64,000 nt of DNA from Streptomyces sp. TRM70350 (GTDB taxonomy: Bacteria; Actinomycetota; Actinomycetes; Streptomycetales; Streptomycetaceae), in the NCBI RefSeq assembly GCF_019219825.1, contig NZ_JAHUXH010000002.1, positions 520,519 through 584,518 on the forward strand. Direction: 5' to 3'. Below are positions 1 through 11,845 of this stretch, piece after piece. The notes under the pieces were generated by a model that searched no databases, was not told where the DNA came from, and was given only the letters and a program-made list of their open reading frames with translations. A program made the position numbers and the translations under genes. The number at the start of each line of letters is the position of its first letter. Position 1 is the stretch's first letter.

Positions 1-2722
<2,722 letters not shown>

Positions 2723-2726
<4 letters not shown>

Positions 2727-4231
2727 GCGGGCGCTCCCGGTGGAATGAAAGGCAGTCCTCGCGGCGCGCCGGACTCGATGAGCCGCCACAGCGCGTCCGT
2801 GTCCGCGTGCTGTTCGATCAGGTCGCCGAGCCGGTCGAGCTGCTGCTCGCGCAGCGCGGCGAAGGACGTGTCGGGCGCCGGCACGAAGCGGCGGCCCGCG
2901 GCGGCGGCCACCTCGCGCAGGAAGGCCCGCCGGAAACCGTCCGACTCCAGCGAGCCGTGCCAGTGCGTGCCCCAGGTCTGTCCGACCCGGCAGCCGTCCA
3001 GGAAGGGTTCGCCGCCGGTGACATCCGCGACGCCGTGATGGATCTCGTACCCCTCGACCGGCTCGCCGAGGGCCTCGCCGACGGGCCGGGCGAGGGTCTT
3101 CTCCGGGGCGAACCGCACGCGCAGGGGCAGGATGCCCAGCCCGTCGACCCGACCGCGCCGGCTCTCCACGTCGTCCTCGATGTGCTGACCGAGGATCTGG
3201 AAGCCGCCGCAGATCCCGAGCACGGGCCGTCCCGCCCGCGATCGCCGGCCGATCGCCTCGGCCAGCCCCCGCTCGCGCAGCCACTCCAGCGCCCGTACGG
3301 TCCCGCGCGTCCCCGGTATCACCACGAGATCCGCGTCGGCCAGCTCCTCCGGCCGGTCCACGAACCGCACCACGACACCGGGTTCGGCGGCGAGGGCGTC
3401 CACGTCCGTGAAGTTGGACATCAGCGGTACGGCGCACACGGCGACGCGCAGCACGTCCTCACCGACGGGCGGCGCGACGACGGACTCCCGCACGGTCCCG
3501 CGCATCGAGACCCGCAGCCCGTCCTCCTCGTCGATACCGAGCCCGTGCCGGAAGGGCAGGACGCCGTACGCCCGCCGCCCGGTGAGGTCGTGGAGCATGT
3601 CCAGGCCCGGCTCCAGCAGCGATACATCGCCCCGGAACTTGTTGACCAGGAACCCGGCCACCAGTGCCTGGTCCTCCGGCGACAGCAGCGCCAGCGTCCC
3701 GAAGAACGAGGCGAACACGCCCCCGCGATCGATGTCGCCGACCACCAGCACGGGGAGCCCGGCGCCCCGGGCGATCCCCATGTTCACGATGTCGGTCCGG
3801 CGCAGATTGATCTCCGCCGGACTGCCCGCCCCCTCACAGATCACCGCGTCATACGTGCCCCGCAACTCGGCGAGACAGTCCAGCACGGTGCCCAGCAGCC
3901 GCTGCTGCCGTCCCCCGTGATACCCCCGCGCGCTCATCTCCCCGACGGGCCTGCCCAGCAGCACCACCTGGCTGCTCTGCTCCCCACCCGGCTTGAGCAG
4001 CACGGGGTTCATCAGCGCGGTCGGCTCCACCCGGCACGCCTGCGCCTGCATGGCCTGCGCCCGCCCGATCTCGGCACCCTCGCGGGTGACGAACGAATTC
4101 AGCGACATGTTCTGCGCCTTGAAGGGCGCGACCTTGACCCCCTGCCGCACCAGCCAGCGACAGATCCCGGCGGTGACGACACTCTTACCGGCGTCGGAGG
4201 TGGTACCGGCGACCAGAAGTCCCCCGCTCAT
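2723..4231 (-). CDS. cobQ: Cobyric acid synthase CobQ/CbiP
   Basis: Glutamine-dependent amidotransferase (502 aa, usual length) that amidates the b, d, e and g side chains of adenosylcobyrinic acid a,c-diamide to give cobyric acid. The N-terminal half is a dethiobiotin-synthetase-like ATPase ([18 protein letters not shown], residues 5-22). The C-terminal half is a class I glutamine amidotransferase domain with the nucleophile in [10 protein letters not shown] (about Cys338) and a late [10 protein letters not shown] segment. An upstream in-frame start would add 12 poorly conserved residues; the ATG at 4231 (MSGGLLVAG) was chosen because it overlaps the cbiB stop as ATGA, matching the cobQ/cobN junction. 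Middle gene of cbiB-cobQ-cobN. Confidence 0.97.
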
Positions 4232-5169
4232 GACGTACGCCCCTTCTTCAGCATCCGCGCGCCCGCGCACACGCCGAGCGCGAGCCAGCCGACGCGGCGG
4301 GAGAGCCGCACGGCCCGCTCGATGTCGGCGACCCCGACCGCACGCCCTCGGCCGTTGAGCACAGGCCGGTGCTCGACCCGCCCCCCGTACGAGAGGGTCC
4401 CGCCCAGACGCACCCCCAGCGCCCCCGCGAACGACGCCTCCACGGGCCCGGCGTTGGGGCTGGGATGCCGACCGGCGTCGTCGTGCCAGGCCCGCACGGC
4501 CGCCCCCGGATCAGGCCCGGCGAGGGCGGCGAGCACGGCGGTCAGCCGAGCCCCCGGCCACCCGGCGAGGTCGTCGAGCCGAGCGGAGGCCCACCCGTAC
4601 CGCCGGTACTTGGGCGACTTGTGCCCGACCATGGCGTCCAGCGTGTTCACCGCCCGGAACCCGAGCAGCCCCGGCACCCCACCGACGGCCCCCCACACCA
4701 ACGCCCCCACCACGGCGTCGGAGGTGTTCTCGGCGACGGACTCCACCACCGCCCGGGCGATCCCGTCCGCGTCCAGCGCCTGTGGGTCCCGCCCGCACAG
4801 GTGCGGCAGCCGCGCCCGCGCCCCCTCGACGTCCCCCGACTCCAGGGCACGCCCGATGGCCCGGGCCTCCCGCCCGAGTGAGGTTCCGCCGACGACGGCC
4901 CAGGTGGCGAGTCCGGTGAGGGCGACGGAGGCGGCGGGGGAGGACCGTACGACCCTGTGAGCGAGGGCACCGAGGGCGACGGCGCCACCGGCGCACACGA
5001 CCGCGTGCAGCGCCCCCCACGCGCGGTGGTCGCGCCACACCACCCGTTCCACCGCGGCGGCGGCCCGCCCGAACGCGGCGACCGGGTGCCCGCGGCGCGG
5101 ATCGCCGAGGAGGAGGTCGCCGAGAAGGCCGGCGGCGGCGCCGTACGCGAAGACGCGATCGGCACGCAT
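4228..5169 (-). CDS. cbiB: Adenosylcobinamide-phosphate synthase CbiB (CobD)
   Basis: Integral membrane enzyme (313 aa) that joins adenosylcobyric acid to an aminopropanol (phosphate) side chain to make adenosylcobinamide (phosphate). Family hallmarks include [20 protein letters not shown] near residues 15-34, [20 protein letters not shown] in the middle and [18 protein letters not shown] after it. Several hydrophobic segments fit the family topology. The ATG at 5169 has no convincing ribosome-binding site of its own: the preceding bases end ...TGA GCCCC ATG, where the TGA closes a 19-codon ORF, suggesting coupling to that ORF. First enzyme gene of the riboswitch-headed B12 operon. Confidence 0.95.
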   Translation of the reverse strand: MRADRVFAYGAAAGLLGDLLLGDPRRGHPVAAFGRAAAAVERVVWRDHRAWGALHAVVCAGGAVALGALAHRVVRSSPAASVALTGLATWAVVGGTSLGREARAIGRALESGDVEGARARLPHLCGRDPQALDADGIARAVVESVAENTSDAVVGALVWGAVGGVPGLLGFRAVNTLDAMVGHKSPKYRRYGWASARLDDLAGWPGARLTAVLAALAGPDPGAAVRAWHDDAGRHPSPNAGPVEASFAGALGVRLGGTLSYGGRVEHRPVLNGRGRAVGVADIERAVRLSRRVGWLALGVCAGARMLKKGRTS

Positions 5170-5174
5170 GGGGC

Positions 5175-5234
5175 TCAGCCGGCCGTGCGGTCGGGCAGAG
5201 ACCTGGTACGGGACCTCACTGGGCAGCCGAGCAT
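5175..5234 (-). CDS. Possible 19-residue leader ORF between B12 riboswitch and cbiB
   Basis: Reads MLGCPVRSRTRSLPDRTAG and stops five bases before the cbiB ATG. It has a reasonable Shine-Dalgarno sequence (TGAGGA, nine bases before its ATG), whereas cbiB has none that is obvious. The Shine-Dalgarno lies just after a short stem CAGGG/CCCTG that follows the riboswitch. This arrangement would let the riboswitch control translation of the leader, with cbiB translated by termination-reinitiation. Nothing is recognised in the peptide; it may be chance. Confidence 0.4.
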   Translation of the reverse strand: MLGCPVRSRTRSLPDRTAG

Positions 5235-5264
5235 CGCGTTATGTCCTCACTCAGGGTGTCCACG

Positions 5265-5475
5265 CCCTGGTTCGACGAGACCGGCGGTGAGAGTTCCTGG
5301 CTCCCGGGGAGTTCCTTCCCCGGTGACAGTGGCGGGACCGCGCCGGATTCGCACCGGCTTCCTCTCCTGCCGCCGTACATGGCCCCGGCAGTCCACCACG
5401 GGGCCCGAACGGCCGTCAACTTGCCGTTGACCTGCGGCGGGGCAAGTGTGCTGAGGCCCACACGACACCGGCGAC
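5265..5475 (-). promoter_or_regulatory. Cobalamin (B12) riboswitch
   Basis: Read on the minus strand, the leader holds the cobalamin-aptamer core GAAGCCGGTGCGAATCCGGC followed by GCGGTCCCGCCACTGT (about 5326-5363). It then has the B12-box-like GAGCCAGGAACTC (about 5291-5303). The position directly upstream of cbiB-cobQ-cobN fits feedback repression by adenosylcobalamin. Outer limits are approximate because the 5' helices were not folded. Confidence 0.9.
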
Positions 5476-5522
5476 CCAGGTCTCGCGCCTGTCTGCTCCC
5501 GCCTCGTTCCGCGCAGCGCGAA

Positions 5523-5564
5523 GCGCCCTGCCCGAGCCCCCGTCGAGGGCATCGTGCAGGGCGC
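5523..5564 (-). terminator. Inverted repeat downstream of the pit operon
   Basis: Arms GCGCCCTGC and GCAGGGCGC (9 bp) enclose 24 bases, 15 bases after the stop of the small membrane-protein gene at 5580. Probably the terminator of the phosphate-permease operon, separating it from the B12 leader. There is no clear U tract, as is usual in Streptomyces. Confidence 0.55.
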
Positions 5565-5579
5565 ACTCTTTGGCGGCCG

Positions 5580-5801
5580 TCAGACCACGATCAGATAGAT
5601 GCCGTACGCCACGGCGGCCGCGCAGGTGGCGAACGCGGTGTACGCGCCGGTCACCGCCAGTGCCGCCGACTGACCCCGCGCCGCCGCGCGTTCGCGTCGC
5701 GACAGACCGGCGATGCCGAGGGTGAACAGGCCCACCAGGGCCACCGTGACCACGAGGCTGACGCCGAAGACGGAGCCCAGGGCCGCCCAGTCGATCTTCA
5801 T
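5580..5801 (-). CDS. Small two-helix membrane protein in the pit operon
   Basis: A 73-residue protein beginning MKIDWAALGSVFGVSLVVTV, with one hydrophobic helix at about residues 8-32 and a second at about 45-73 separated by a basic stretch (SRRERAAAR). It starts 31 bases after the phosphate-permease stop with GGAAG upstream, so it is almost certainly co-transcribed with that gene. No enzymatic family is recognised. Its constant position beside a Pit transporter suggests an accessory or stabilising role, which is inference only. Confidence 0.8.
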   Translation of the reverse strand: MKIDWAALGSVFGVSLVVTVALVGLFTLGIAGLSRRERAAARGQSAALAVTGAYTAFATCAAAVAYGIYLIVV

Positions 5802-5832
5802 GTTGCTGCTGCTTCCTTCAGTAACCGGGTGC

Positions 5833-7077
<1,245 letters not shown>

Positions 7078-7109
7078 TTACCCAGGCAATCGTTCGAGGT
7101 CATTGGCCG

Positions 7110-7146
7110 GACGAACGTAAGTAACCTAGATGAACGAAAGGTGAAC
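7110..7146 (-). promoter_or_regulatory. PHO-box-like direct repeats upstream of pit
   Basis: On the minus strand GTTCACC (7146-7140) is followed exactly 11 bases later by GTTCATC (7135-7129). A weaker unit starting at 7124 (TTACTTA) and GTTCGTC (7116-7110) come after. Repeats of GTTCACC-like units at an 11-bp period are the known recognition pattern of the Streptomyces response regulator PhoP. The last unit is 33 bases from the pit ATG. Confidence 0.65.
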
Positions 7147-7231
7147 TGAGGGGGGCTTCCTGATGTCCTTAGGTGGCAGCGGCCGTCCTCCCGGGAATCG
7201 ACGGCCCCCTGCCGTACCGGAAAGAGATTCA

Positions 7232-7253
7232 GTTCACCCTGGGTTCCCCACTG
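7232..7253 (+). promoter_or_regulatory. Second PHO-box-like repeat, facing the aldolase
   Basis: On the plus strand GTTCACC (7232-7238) and GTTCCCC (7243-7249) lie exactly 11 bases apart, 57 bases before the aldolase ATG. It matches the PhoP direct-repeat pattern but has only two units, so it is weaker evidence than the pit-side box. Confidence 0.45.
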
Positions 7254-7305
7254 CAGTGCGCCCGCGCCGGGACGCGGCGGGGGGTCCGCCTGGCAGGATC
7301 GCGGC

Positions 7306-7980
7306 ATGGCTGAACAGTGGTGGGAGCAGCGCGATGCGCGGGAGGAGGCCCGGGCCTGGGACGAGCTCGTGGCCACGGCCCGCCGGACCGTCTCCGACGG
7401 CCTGGTCGTCGGTACGTCCGGCAATGTCTCCGTACGGGTCGGGGACACGATCCTGGTCACCCCGTCGGGCGTCCCCTACGACCGGCTCACGCCGGACGAC
7501 ATGACCGGCGTCGACCTCGACGGGCGGCAGGTGCGCGGCACGCTCGTACCGACCAGCGAACTGCCCATGCATCTCGCCGTCTACCGCACCACCGACGCCC
7601 GCGCCGTCGTCCACACCCACGCCGTGCACGCCACCGCCGTCTCCACGCTCGTCCCCGAGCTCCCGGTGATCCACTACATGGCCGCCGCGCTCGGCGGCCC
7701 CGTCCGGGTCGCCCCCTACGCCACGTACGGCACCGACGAGTTGGCCGAGAACATGCTCCGCGCCCTCGCCGACCGCTCCGGCTGCCTCCTCCAGAACCAC
7801 GGCACCATCACCTACGGCACGACCCTTACCCAGGCCTACGACCGCACGGCCCAGCTGGAGTGGATGTGCCACCTGTGGCTGACGGCGTCCTCCGTGCCCG
7901 GCCTGTCGCCGTCCCTGCTGTCGGAGGAGCAGCTGAAAGAGGTGGGTGAGCGGCTTCGGGGGTATGGGCAGCGCGGATGA
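7306..7980 (+). CDS. Class II aldolase, L-fuculose-phosphate aldolase type
   Basis: Zinc-dependent aldolase/epimerase-family protein (224 aa) related to FucA, which splits L-fuculose 1-phosphate into lactaldehyde and dihydroxyacetone phosphate; the true substrate here is not shown by sequence. The family metal and acid residues are in place: Glu85 in TSELPMH, His103 and His105 in VVHTHAVH, and His165 in LLQNHGTITYG. The N terminus has the GTSGNVSVR phosphate-binding motif at about residues 36-44. The ATG at 7306 has no strong Shine-Dalgarno; CAGGAT lies six bases before it, so a leaderless mRNA is possible. Divergent from pit, with a PHO-like repeat on its side. Confidence 0.9.
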   Translation: MAEQWWEQRDAREEARAWDELVATARRTVSDGLVVGTSGNVSVRVGDTILVTPSGVPYDRLTPDDMTGVDLDGRQVRGTLVPTSELPMHLAVYRTTDARAVVHTHAVHATAVSTLVPELPVIHYMAAALGGPVRVAPYATYGTDELAENMLRALADRSGCLLQNHGTITYGTTLTQAYDRTAQLEWMCHLWLTASSVPGLSPSLLSEEQLKEVGERLRGYGQRG

Positions 7981-8114
7981 GGCGCGGGGCCGGGAGGACG
8001 TCGACCCCGCCCCGTGGCGCCGGACCCTCGGAACAACCCCCTGGCGCGCCAGGCCGCGCCACCCCGTCCGCCCTCCCGCTGGCCCCCGGGCCGGTCGGAC
8101 AGGACACTGGATCC

Positions 8115-9242
8115 GTGCGCACTGTCAAAGCGACGGCCGCTGCCGTCACCGCCATGACGGTGGCCGGGGCCGCAGCCGTGGCCGTCGGCCGGTTCGCCAG
8201 TGATGCCGCGCTGAAGGCGCCGCCCGGTCGGCCCCTGCCCACGGAGCCCCGGCTCACCGTGCACGGCACGGCCGCCGGCCGCGTCACCCTCACCCGCGCC
8301 CTCGCTTCCCTGCGCCCCGGCAGCTACGGCCTCGCCGGCAACGGCTCCCACGCGGTCGTCGGCCCTGTCCTGGAGTCGGCGCCGCACCCCCCGGACTCCG
8401 TCGTACGCCGCCTGGAGCGCGTCACCCACGGCACCCTGGAGCCCGGCGACAAGGTCTGGCTCACCCCGGGCCTGCACATCGGCGACCCCGCCACCGCCCT
8501 CGGCCTGGACCACACCGACGTCGACATACCCGGCGAACTGGGGCCCCTGCCCGCCTGGTTCGTGCCCGGCGCCCGGGACACCTGGGTCATCACCGTGCAC
8601 GGCCTGGGCACCACCCGCGAACACCCCATGAACCTCATGGAGTTCCTGCACAGCCTGCGCTTCCCGGTGCTCGACCTCTCCTACCGCGGCGACCTCGGCG
8701 CCCCCCGCTCTCCCGACGGCCTGAACCACCTCGGCGAGACCGAGTGGCGCGACCTGGACGCGGCGATCCACCACGCCACCGGCCACGGCGCCCAACGCGT
8801 CGTCCTCTACGGCTGGTCCACCGGCGCCACCATGGCCCTGCGCGCCGCCGCGCATTCCTCGGTACGGGACCGCGTCCGCGGACTCGTCCTCGACTCCCCG
8901 GTCCTCAACTGGGAGGCGACCCTGCGCGCCCTCGCCGCTGCCCGGCGCACCCCGAGCCCGCTGCTGCCGCTGGCCGTCCGCGCCGCCCAGGGCCGCACCG
9001 GCCTGCACGGCGACCGCATCGACGAGGCCGCCCACCCCGAGCGGCTGACGATCCCGACGCTGATCTTCCACGGCCCCGACGACACGGTGGCCCCCTGGGC
9101 CTTCTCCCGCCGCCTGGCCGACCGCCGCCCCGACCTGGTCGCCCTCCACACCGTCCGGCAGGCCCCGCACCACGCCATGTGGAACGCCGACCCGTCCAGC
9201 TACGAGGAAGCCCTCCGACGCTTCCTCACGCCGCTGATGTGA
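8115..9242 (+). CDS. Membrane-anchored alpha/beta hydrolase
   Basis: About 375 residues from the GTG at 8115; upstream in-frame sequence to 7977 would add 46 P/G/R-rich residues that overlap the aldolase stop and look non-coding. Residues 1-30 (VRTVKATAAAVTAMTVAGAA) form a probable signal anchor. The hydrolase core follows: WVITVHGLGTTREHPMN (oxyanion loop), nucleophile elbow YGWSTGAT (about Ser235), the acid region IFHGPDDTVAPW and a late His in QAPHHAMW. This is the serine-hydrolase fold used by peptidases and esterases. The substrate cannot be named. No clear operon partner; it follows the aldolase by about 135 bases. Confidence 0.85.
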   Translation: MRTVKATAAAVTAMTVAGAAAVAVGRFASDAALKAPPGRPLPTEPRLTVHGTAAGRVTLTRALASLRPGSYGLAGNGSHAVVGPVLESAPHPPDSVVRRLERVTHGTLEPGDKVWLTPGLHIGDPATALGLDHTDVDIPGELGPLPAWFVPGARDTWVITVHGLGTTREHPMNLMEFLHSLRFPVLDLSYRGDLGAPRSPDGLNHLGETEWRDLDAAIHHATGHGAQRVVLYGWSTGATMALRAAAHSSVRDRVRGLVLDSPVLNWEATLRALAAARRTPSPLLPLAVRAAQGRTGLHGDRIDEAAHPERLTIPTLIFHGPDDTVAPWAFSRRLADRRPDLVALHTVRQAPHHAMWNADPSSYEEALRRFLTPLM

Positions 9243-9513
9243 CACGGCGGCCCTCCCGCCGTGCCGCCGCGACGGGGCCCGGCCACTCTGCCGCGCGCCC
9301 CGGTGACGAACCCGGGGCCACCGCCGCCGCAACTCCCTCTCCCTGCTCCCCGCGCACACTCCCACCAGCCCCGCCCCACGGTTCCGTTTAACGCCGTACC
9401 ACTGTCCGGATTTCGGCCGGTACCCGCTCACGGGGCCCGTCCCTTGGCCACTCCCGTCGCCGCGTGTGACATTCCGTTTGGGTTTTCGGACCGTCAACCG
9501 GAAGACTGCACCC

Positions 9514-10944
9514 GTGACGTCCCGTATCCCGCGCGACTCCAGGCTCCGACTCGTCCGCCCACGACCCCTGGCCGCCGCCCCCCGAGCGATGAACCAGCGG
9601 CGCTCGCGCCGCCCCGTCCCCCGGCCCCCGGAGGGCACACCGGCCCCCGCGGAGCTGGCCGGAATGGCGCGCTCCCGGCTGGCCGGCGCGGCCCGCGTCG
9701 CCCGCTGGGCCGACGCCGCCCTGCGCCCCGGCAAGGGCAACGCCACCTCCGACGGCAAGGCCACCCTCGCCGACGCGACCGCCGAACGGGCCGCCGAGGA
9801 ACTGGGCCTGACGCCGGCCCAGGTCCGCGCCGAGTGGGACACCGCCCGCCTCGCCGGGCTCGTCGAGGTGCACGGCGACAGCGCCCGCCCCGGCTGGCGG
9901 CTGCGCGCCTGGCACCGCGACGACACCGCCGTCCTGCGCGGCTGGGTCGCCCTCTTCGACGCCTGGTCGCTCGCCCACCCGGAACCCGCCGACCACGAGC
10001 CCGCCGCCGTCGCCGAGGTCGTCTCGGCGATGCCTCAGGTGCTCTCCTTCCTCCAGCTCTCGGCCGGCCCCGTCCCCGTCGAGCAACTCCTCGACCTCCT
10101 CCAACAGCGCGTCAGGGAACTGCGCACCGAACGCTGCGAAGTCCCCTACGGCCCCCAGCGCGAACCCGCGAGCCCCCCGGCCCCCGGCACCGCGCCCCCC
10201 GTCGACGCCGAGCCCGAGGACACCGAACTCGCCCCGCTCCTGGACTGGGCCCTGCACGCCCTCGCCTCCGTCGGCGCCCTCACCTACGGCGCCGGACAGG
10301 CCACCCTCACCCCGCTGGGCAGCTGGGCGGTCTGGGTCAAGCTGGAGCAGATCTGCGTCGCCGCGCAGAGCCCCGCCGGGAACATCGAGGCCGCCGCCGA
10401 GGACATGCTGCGCGGCTGCGCCCAGCTACGGCCCAACGCCGCCCGCGCCGAGTACCGCGCCTGGCTCGCGGCACGCCCTGTCGGCAGCGCCGTCACCGAG
10501 CTCCTCGACGCCGCCCGCGGCGAGGACGCCCTGCTGCGCGGCCTGGCCTTCGAGGCGCTGCGCGTCGTCGGCGCCCCCGCCGAGCCCGACGTACGCGCCG
10601 TGCTCGACGAGCCGACCCTGCGGCCGTACGCCCTGCTGTGGCTCGCGGAGCACGACGGTGCCGACCCCGAGGACGCCCACGAGGTGCTCACCCGGGAGGA
10701 GGCCACCTGGCTGTGGGTCGACACGGCCGCCGCCGTCGCCGACCACGGCGAGGCACCGCTCCTGGTACGGCATCTGGAGTCCGCCGTGCAGCCGACCGTG
10801 CCCGCCCTGCTCGACGAGGTGCGTGCCGTGGGCCACCCGCGCACCGTGCAGGTCCTGGTCGCGCTGGCCGCGGCGCACCCCGACCCCGCCCTGGCCAAAG
10901 TCGTGCGCCGCGCGGCCTTCCAGGTGCACACCGGGGGCAGCTGA
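9514..10944 (+). CDS. Conserved protein of unknown function
   Basis: A 476-residue soluble protein. The GTG at 9514 is preferred because GGAAG lies nine bases upstream; another in-frame GTG at 9466 and an ATG at 9589 are possible. The first 40 residues are Arg/Pro-rich. The body has alternating amphipathic helices (LADATAERAAEELGLTPAQV, then VEQLLDLLQQRVRELRTE). The C-terminal third looks HEAT-like, with repeated helix pairs such as ALLWLAEHDGADPEDAHEVL. There is no signal peptide, membrane helix or catalytic motif that I recognise. Composition and codon use match genuine neighbours. Streptomyces genomes carry similar unannotated proteins, but no function is offered. Confidence 0.75.
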   Translation: MTSRIPRDSRLRLVRPRPLAAAPRAMNQRRSRRPVPRPPEGTPAPAELAGMARSRLAGAARVARWADAALRPGKGNATSDGKATLADATAERAAEELGLTPAQVRAEWDTARLAGLVEVHGDSARPGWRLRAWHRDDTAVLRGWVALFDAWSLAHPEPADHEPAAVAEVVSAMPQVLSFLQLSAGPVPVEQLLDLLQQRVRELRTERCEVPYGPQREPASPPAPGTAPPVDAEPEDTELAPLLDWALHALASVGALTYGAGQATLTPLGSWAVWVKLEQICVAAQSPAGNIEAAAEDMLRGCAQLRPNAARAEYRAWLAARPVGSAVTELLDAARGEDALLRGLAFEALRVVGAPAEPDVRAVLDEPTLRPYALLWLAEHDGADPEDAHEVLTREEATWLWVDTAAAVADHGEAPLLVRHLESAVQPTVPALLDEVRAVGHPRTVQVLVALAAAHPDPALAKVVRRAAFQVHTGGS

Positions 10945-10974
10945 GGCCGTTCGGCCGCCGGTCCGCGGCGTGGG

Positions 10975-11388
10975 TCAGTCGGCTATCCGCGGCGCGTACG
11001 TGCCGAAGCTCCAGACATTGCCCTCGGCGTCCCGGGCCATGTAGTCCCGCGAGCCGTAGTCCTGGTCCGTCGGGGGCATCAGGATCTCCACGCCGTGGTC
11101 CACGGCCCGCTGGTGGTGTGCGTCGACGTCGTCCACGACGACATACACCCCGACCGGGCCCGCGTCCTTCATCACCGTGTCGTAGAGGCCGCCGCGGCCC
11201 TTCGAGCCGATCATCACCGCGCCGTTGCCCTGCGCCAGCTCGGCGTGCGTCACCGTGCCGCCCTCGCCCTCGTACACGGCCAGCTCCGTGAAGCCCAGGG
11301 CCTCCGTGAGCTGCTTGATCGCCGCCTTCGCGTCCGCGTACATCAGCGTCGGGTAGATGCTCGGACCGCGACCGCTCGTGCCTGCCAT
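10975..11388 (-). CDS. VOC/glyoxalase-fold protein
   Basis: A 137-residue single-module vicinal-oxygen-chelate protein of the PhnB/YdeM kind, built from two beta-alpha-beta-beta-beta halves. Visible family stretches are PTLMYADAKAAIKQLTEALG at the start, GVYVVVDDVDAHHQRAVDHG in the middle and YMARDAEGNVWSFGTY at the end. Such proteins act as glyoxalases, dioxygenases or antibiotic-binding resistance factors; nothing here decides between them. The ATG at 11388 was chosen because GGAG lies eight bases upstream on the minus strand; a GTG three codons earlier is possible. Convergent with the preceding gene, 30 bases apart. Confidence 0.88.
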   Translation of the reverse strand: MAGTSGRGPSIYPTLMYADAKAAIKQLTEALGFTELAVYEGEGGTVTHAELAQGNGAVMIGSKGRGGLYDTVMKDAGPVGVYVVVDDVDAHHQRAVDHGVEILMPPTDQDYGSRDYMARDAEGNVWSFGTYAPRIAD

Positions 11389-11446
11389 GCCGATCACTCC
11401 TTTGTGCGTCGGGCCGGAAAATCAGTCGGATGTCGTGGGTGGTCTC

Positions 11447-11485
11447 ACTGGTGGACTGGTGAACTGGTGGATCAGCAGGTGATCC
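11447..11485. repeat. Three tandem 8-mers plus inverted repeat in a 457-base intergenic region
   Basis: ACTGGTGG, ACTGGTGA and ACTGGTGG are contiguous at 11447-11470. They run into GGATCA-N5-TGATCC at 11469-11485. They lie upstream of the minus-strand VOC gene and could be a regulator site or a slippage-prone microsatellite. In the remainder of 11389-11845 I see only an 11-bp direct repeat (GAGCACGGTTC, GAGCACGGTTG) at 11810-11831 and a possible -10 (TAGGCT near 11790) ahead of the next plus-strand gene. Confidence 0.5.
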
Positions 11486-11845
11486 GTCTGCCGGATCCGG
11501 CCGGTGCATTCATCCTGGCACCCGCCACTGACAACGCCATCTGACCTGCGCGGAAGCCTCAGTTGAAGGTGTCGCGCCCGGCCATGTCCCCGGTCCGGTA
11601 CCCCTGCCGGAACCACGCCTACCGCTGTGCCCCCGACGGTCGCCCTGCCGCCGAGGATCCCCCTCTGCCGCACCTCCCCCTGGCACCATCCTCACCGCCC
11701 AAGTCGCCAGGCGCCGGGGGCGAACGTCCGAACGGGCGACGCACCCACCGCGGGCCCGCCACCTCCCGGCGGCACCCCGCACCCCTGACTAGGCTCTGCG
11801 CCTGTCCGCGAGCACGGTTCGAGCACGGTTGTCGAAGGGAGCCCG

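Noticed and set aside
2807..4960. 717-codon plus-strand frame antisense to cobQ and cbiB
   Set aside because: Arg/Pro/His-rich with no domain; the opposite strand encodes recognisable B12 enzymes with coupled overlaps.
7977..8114. N-terminal extension of the alpha/beta hydrolase into the aldolase stop
   Set aside because: The 46 residues are P/G/R-rich without conservation features; the GTG at 8115 starts a proper signal anchor.
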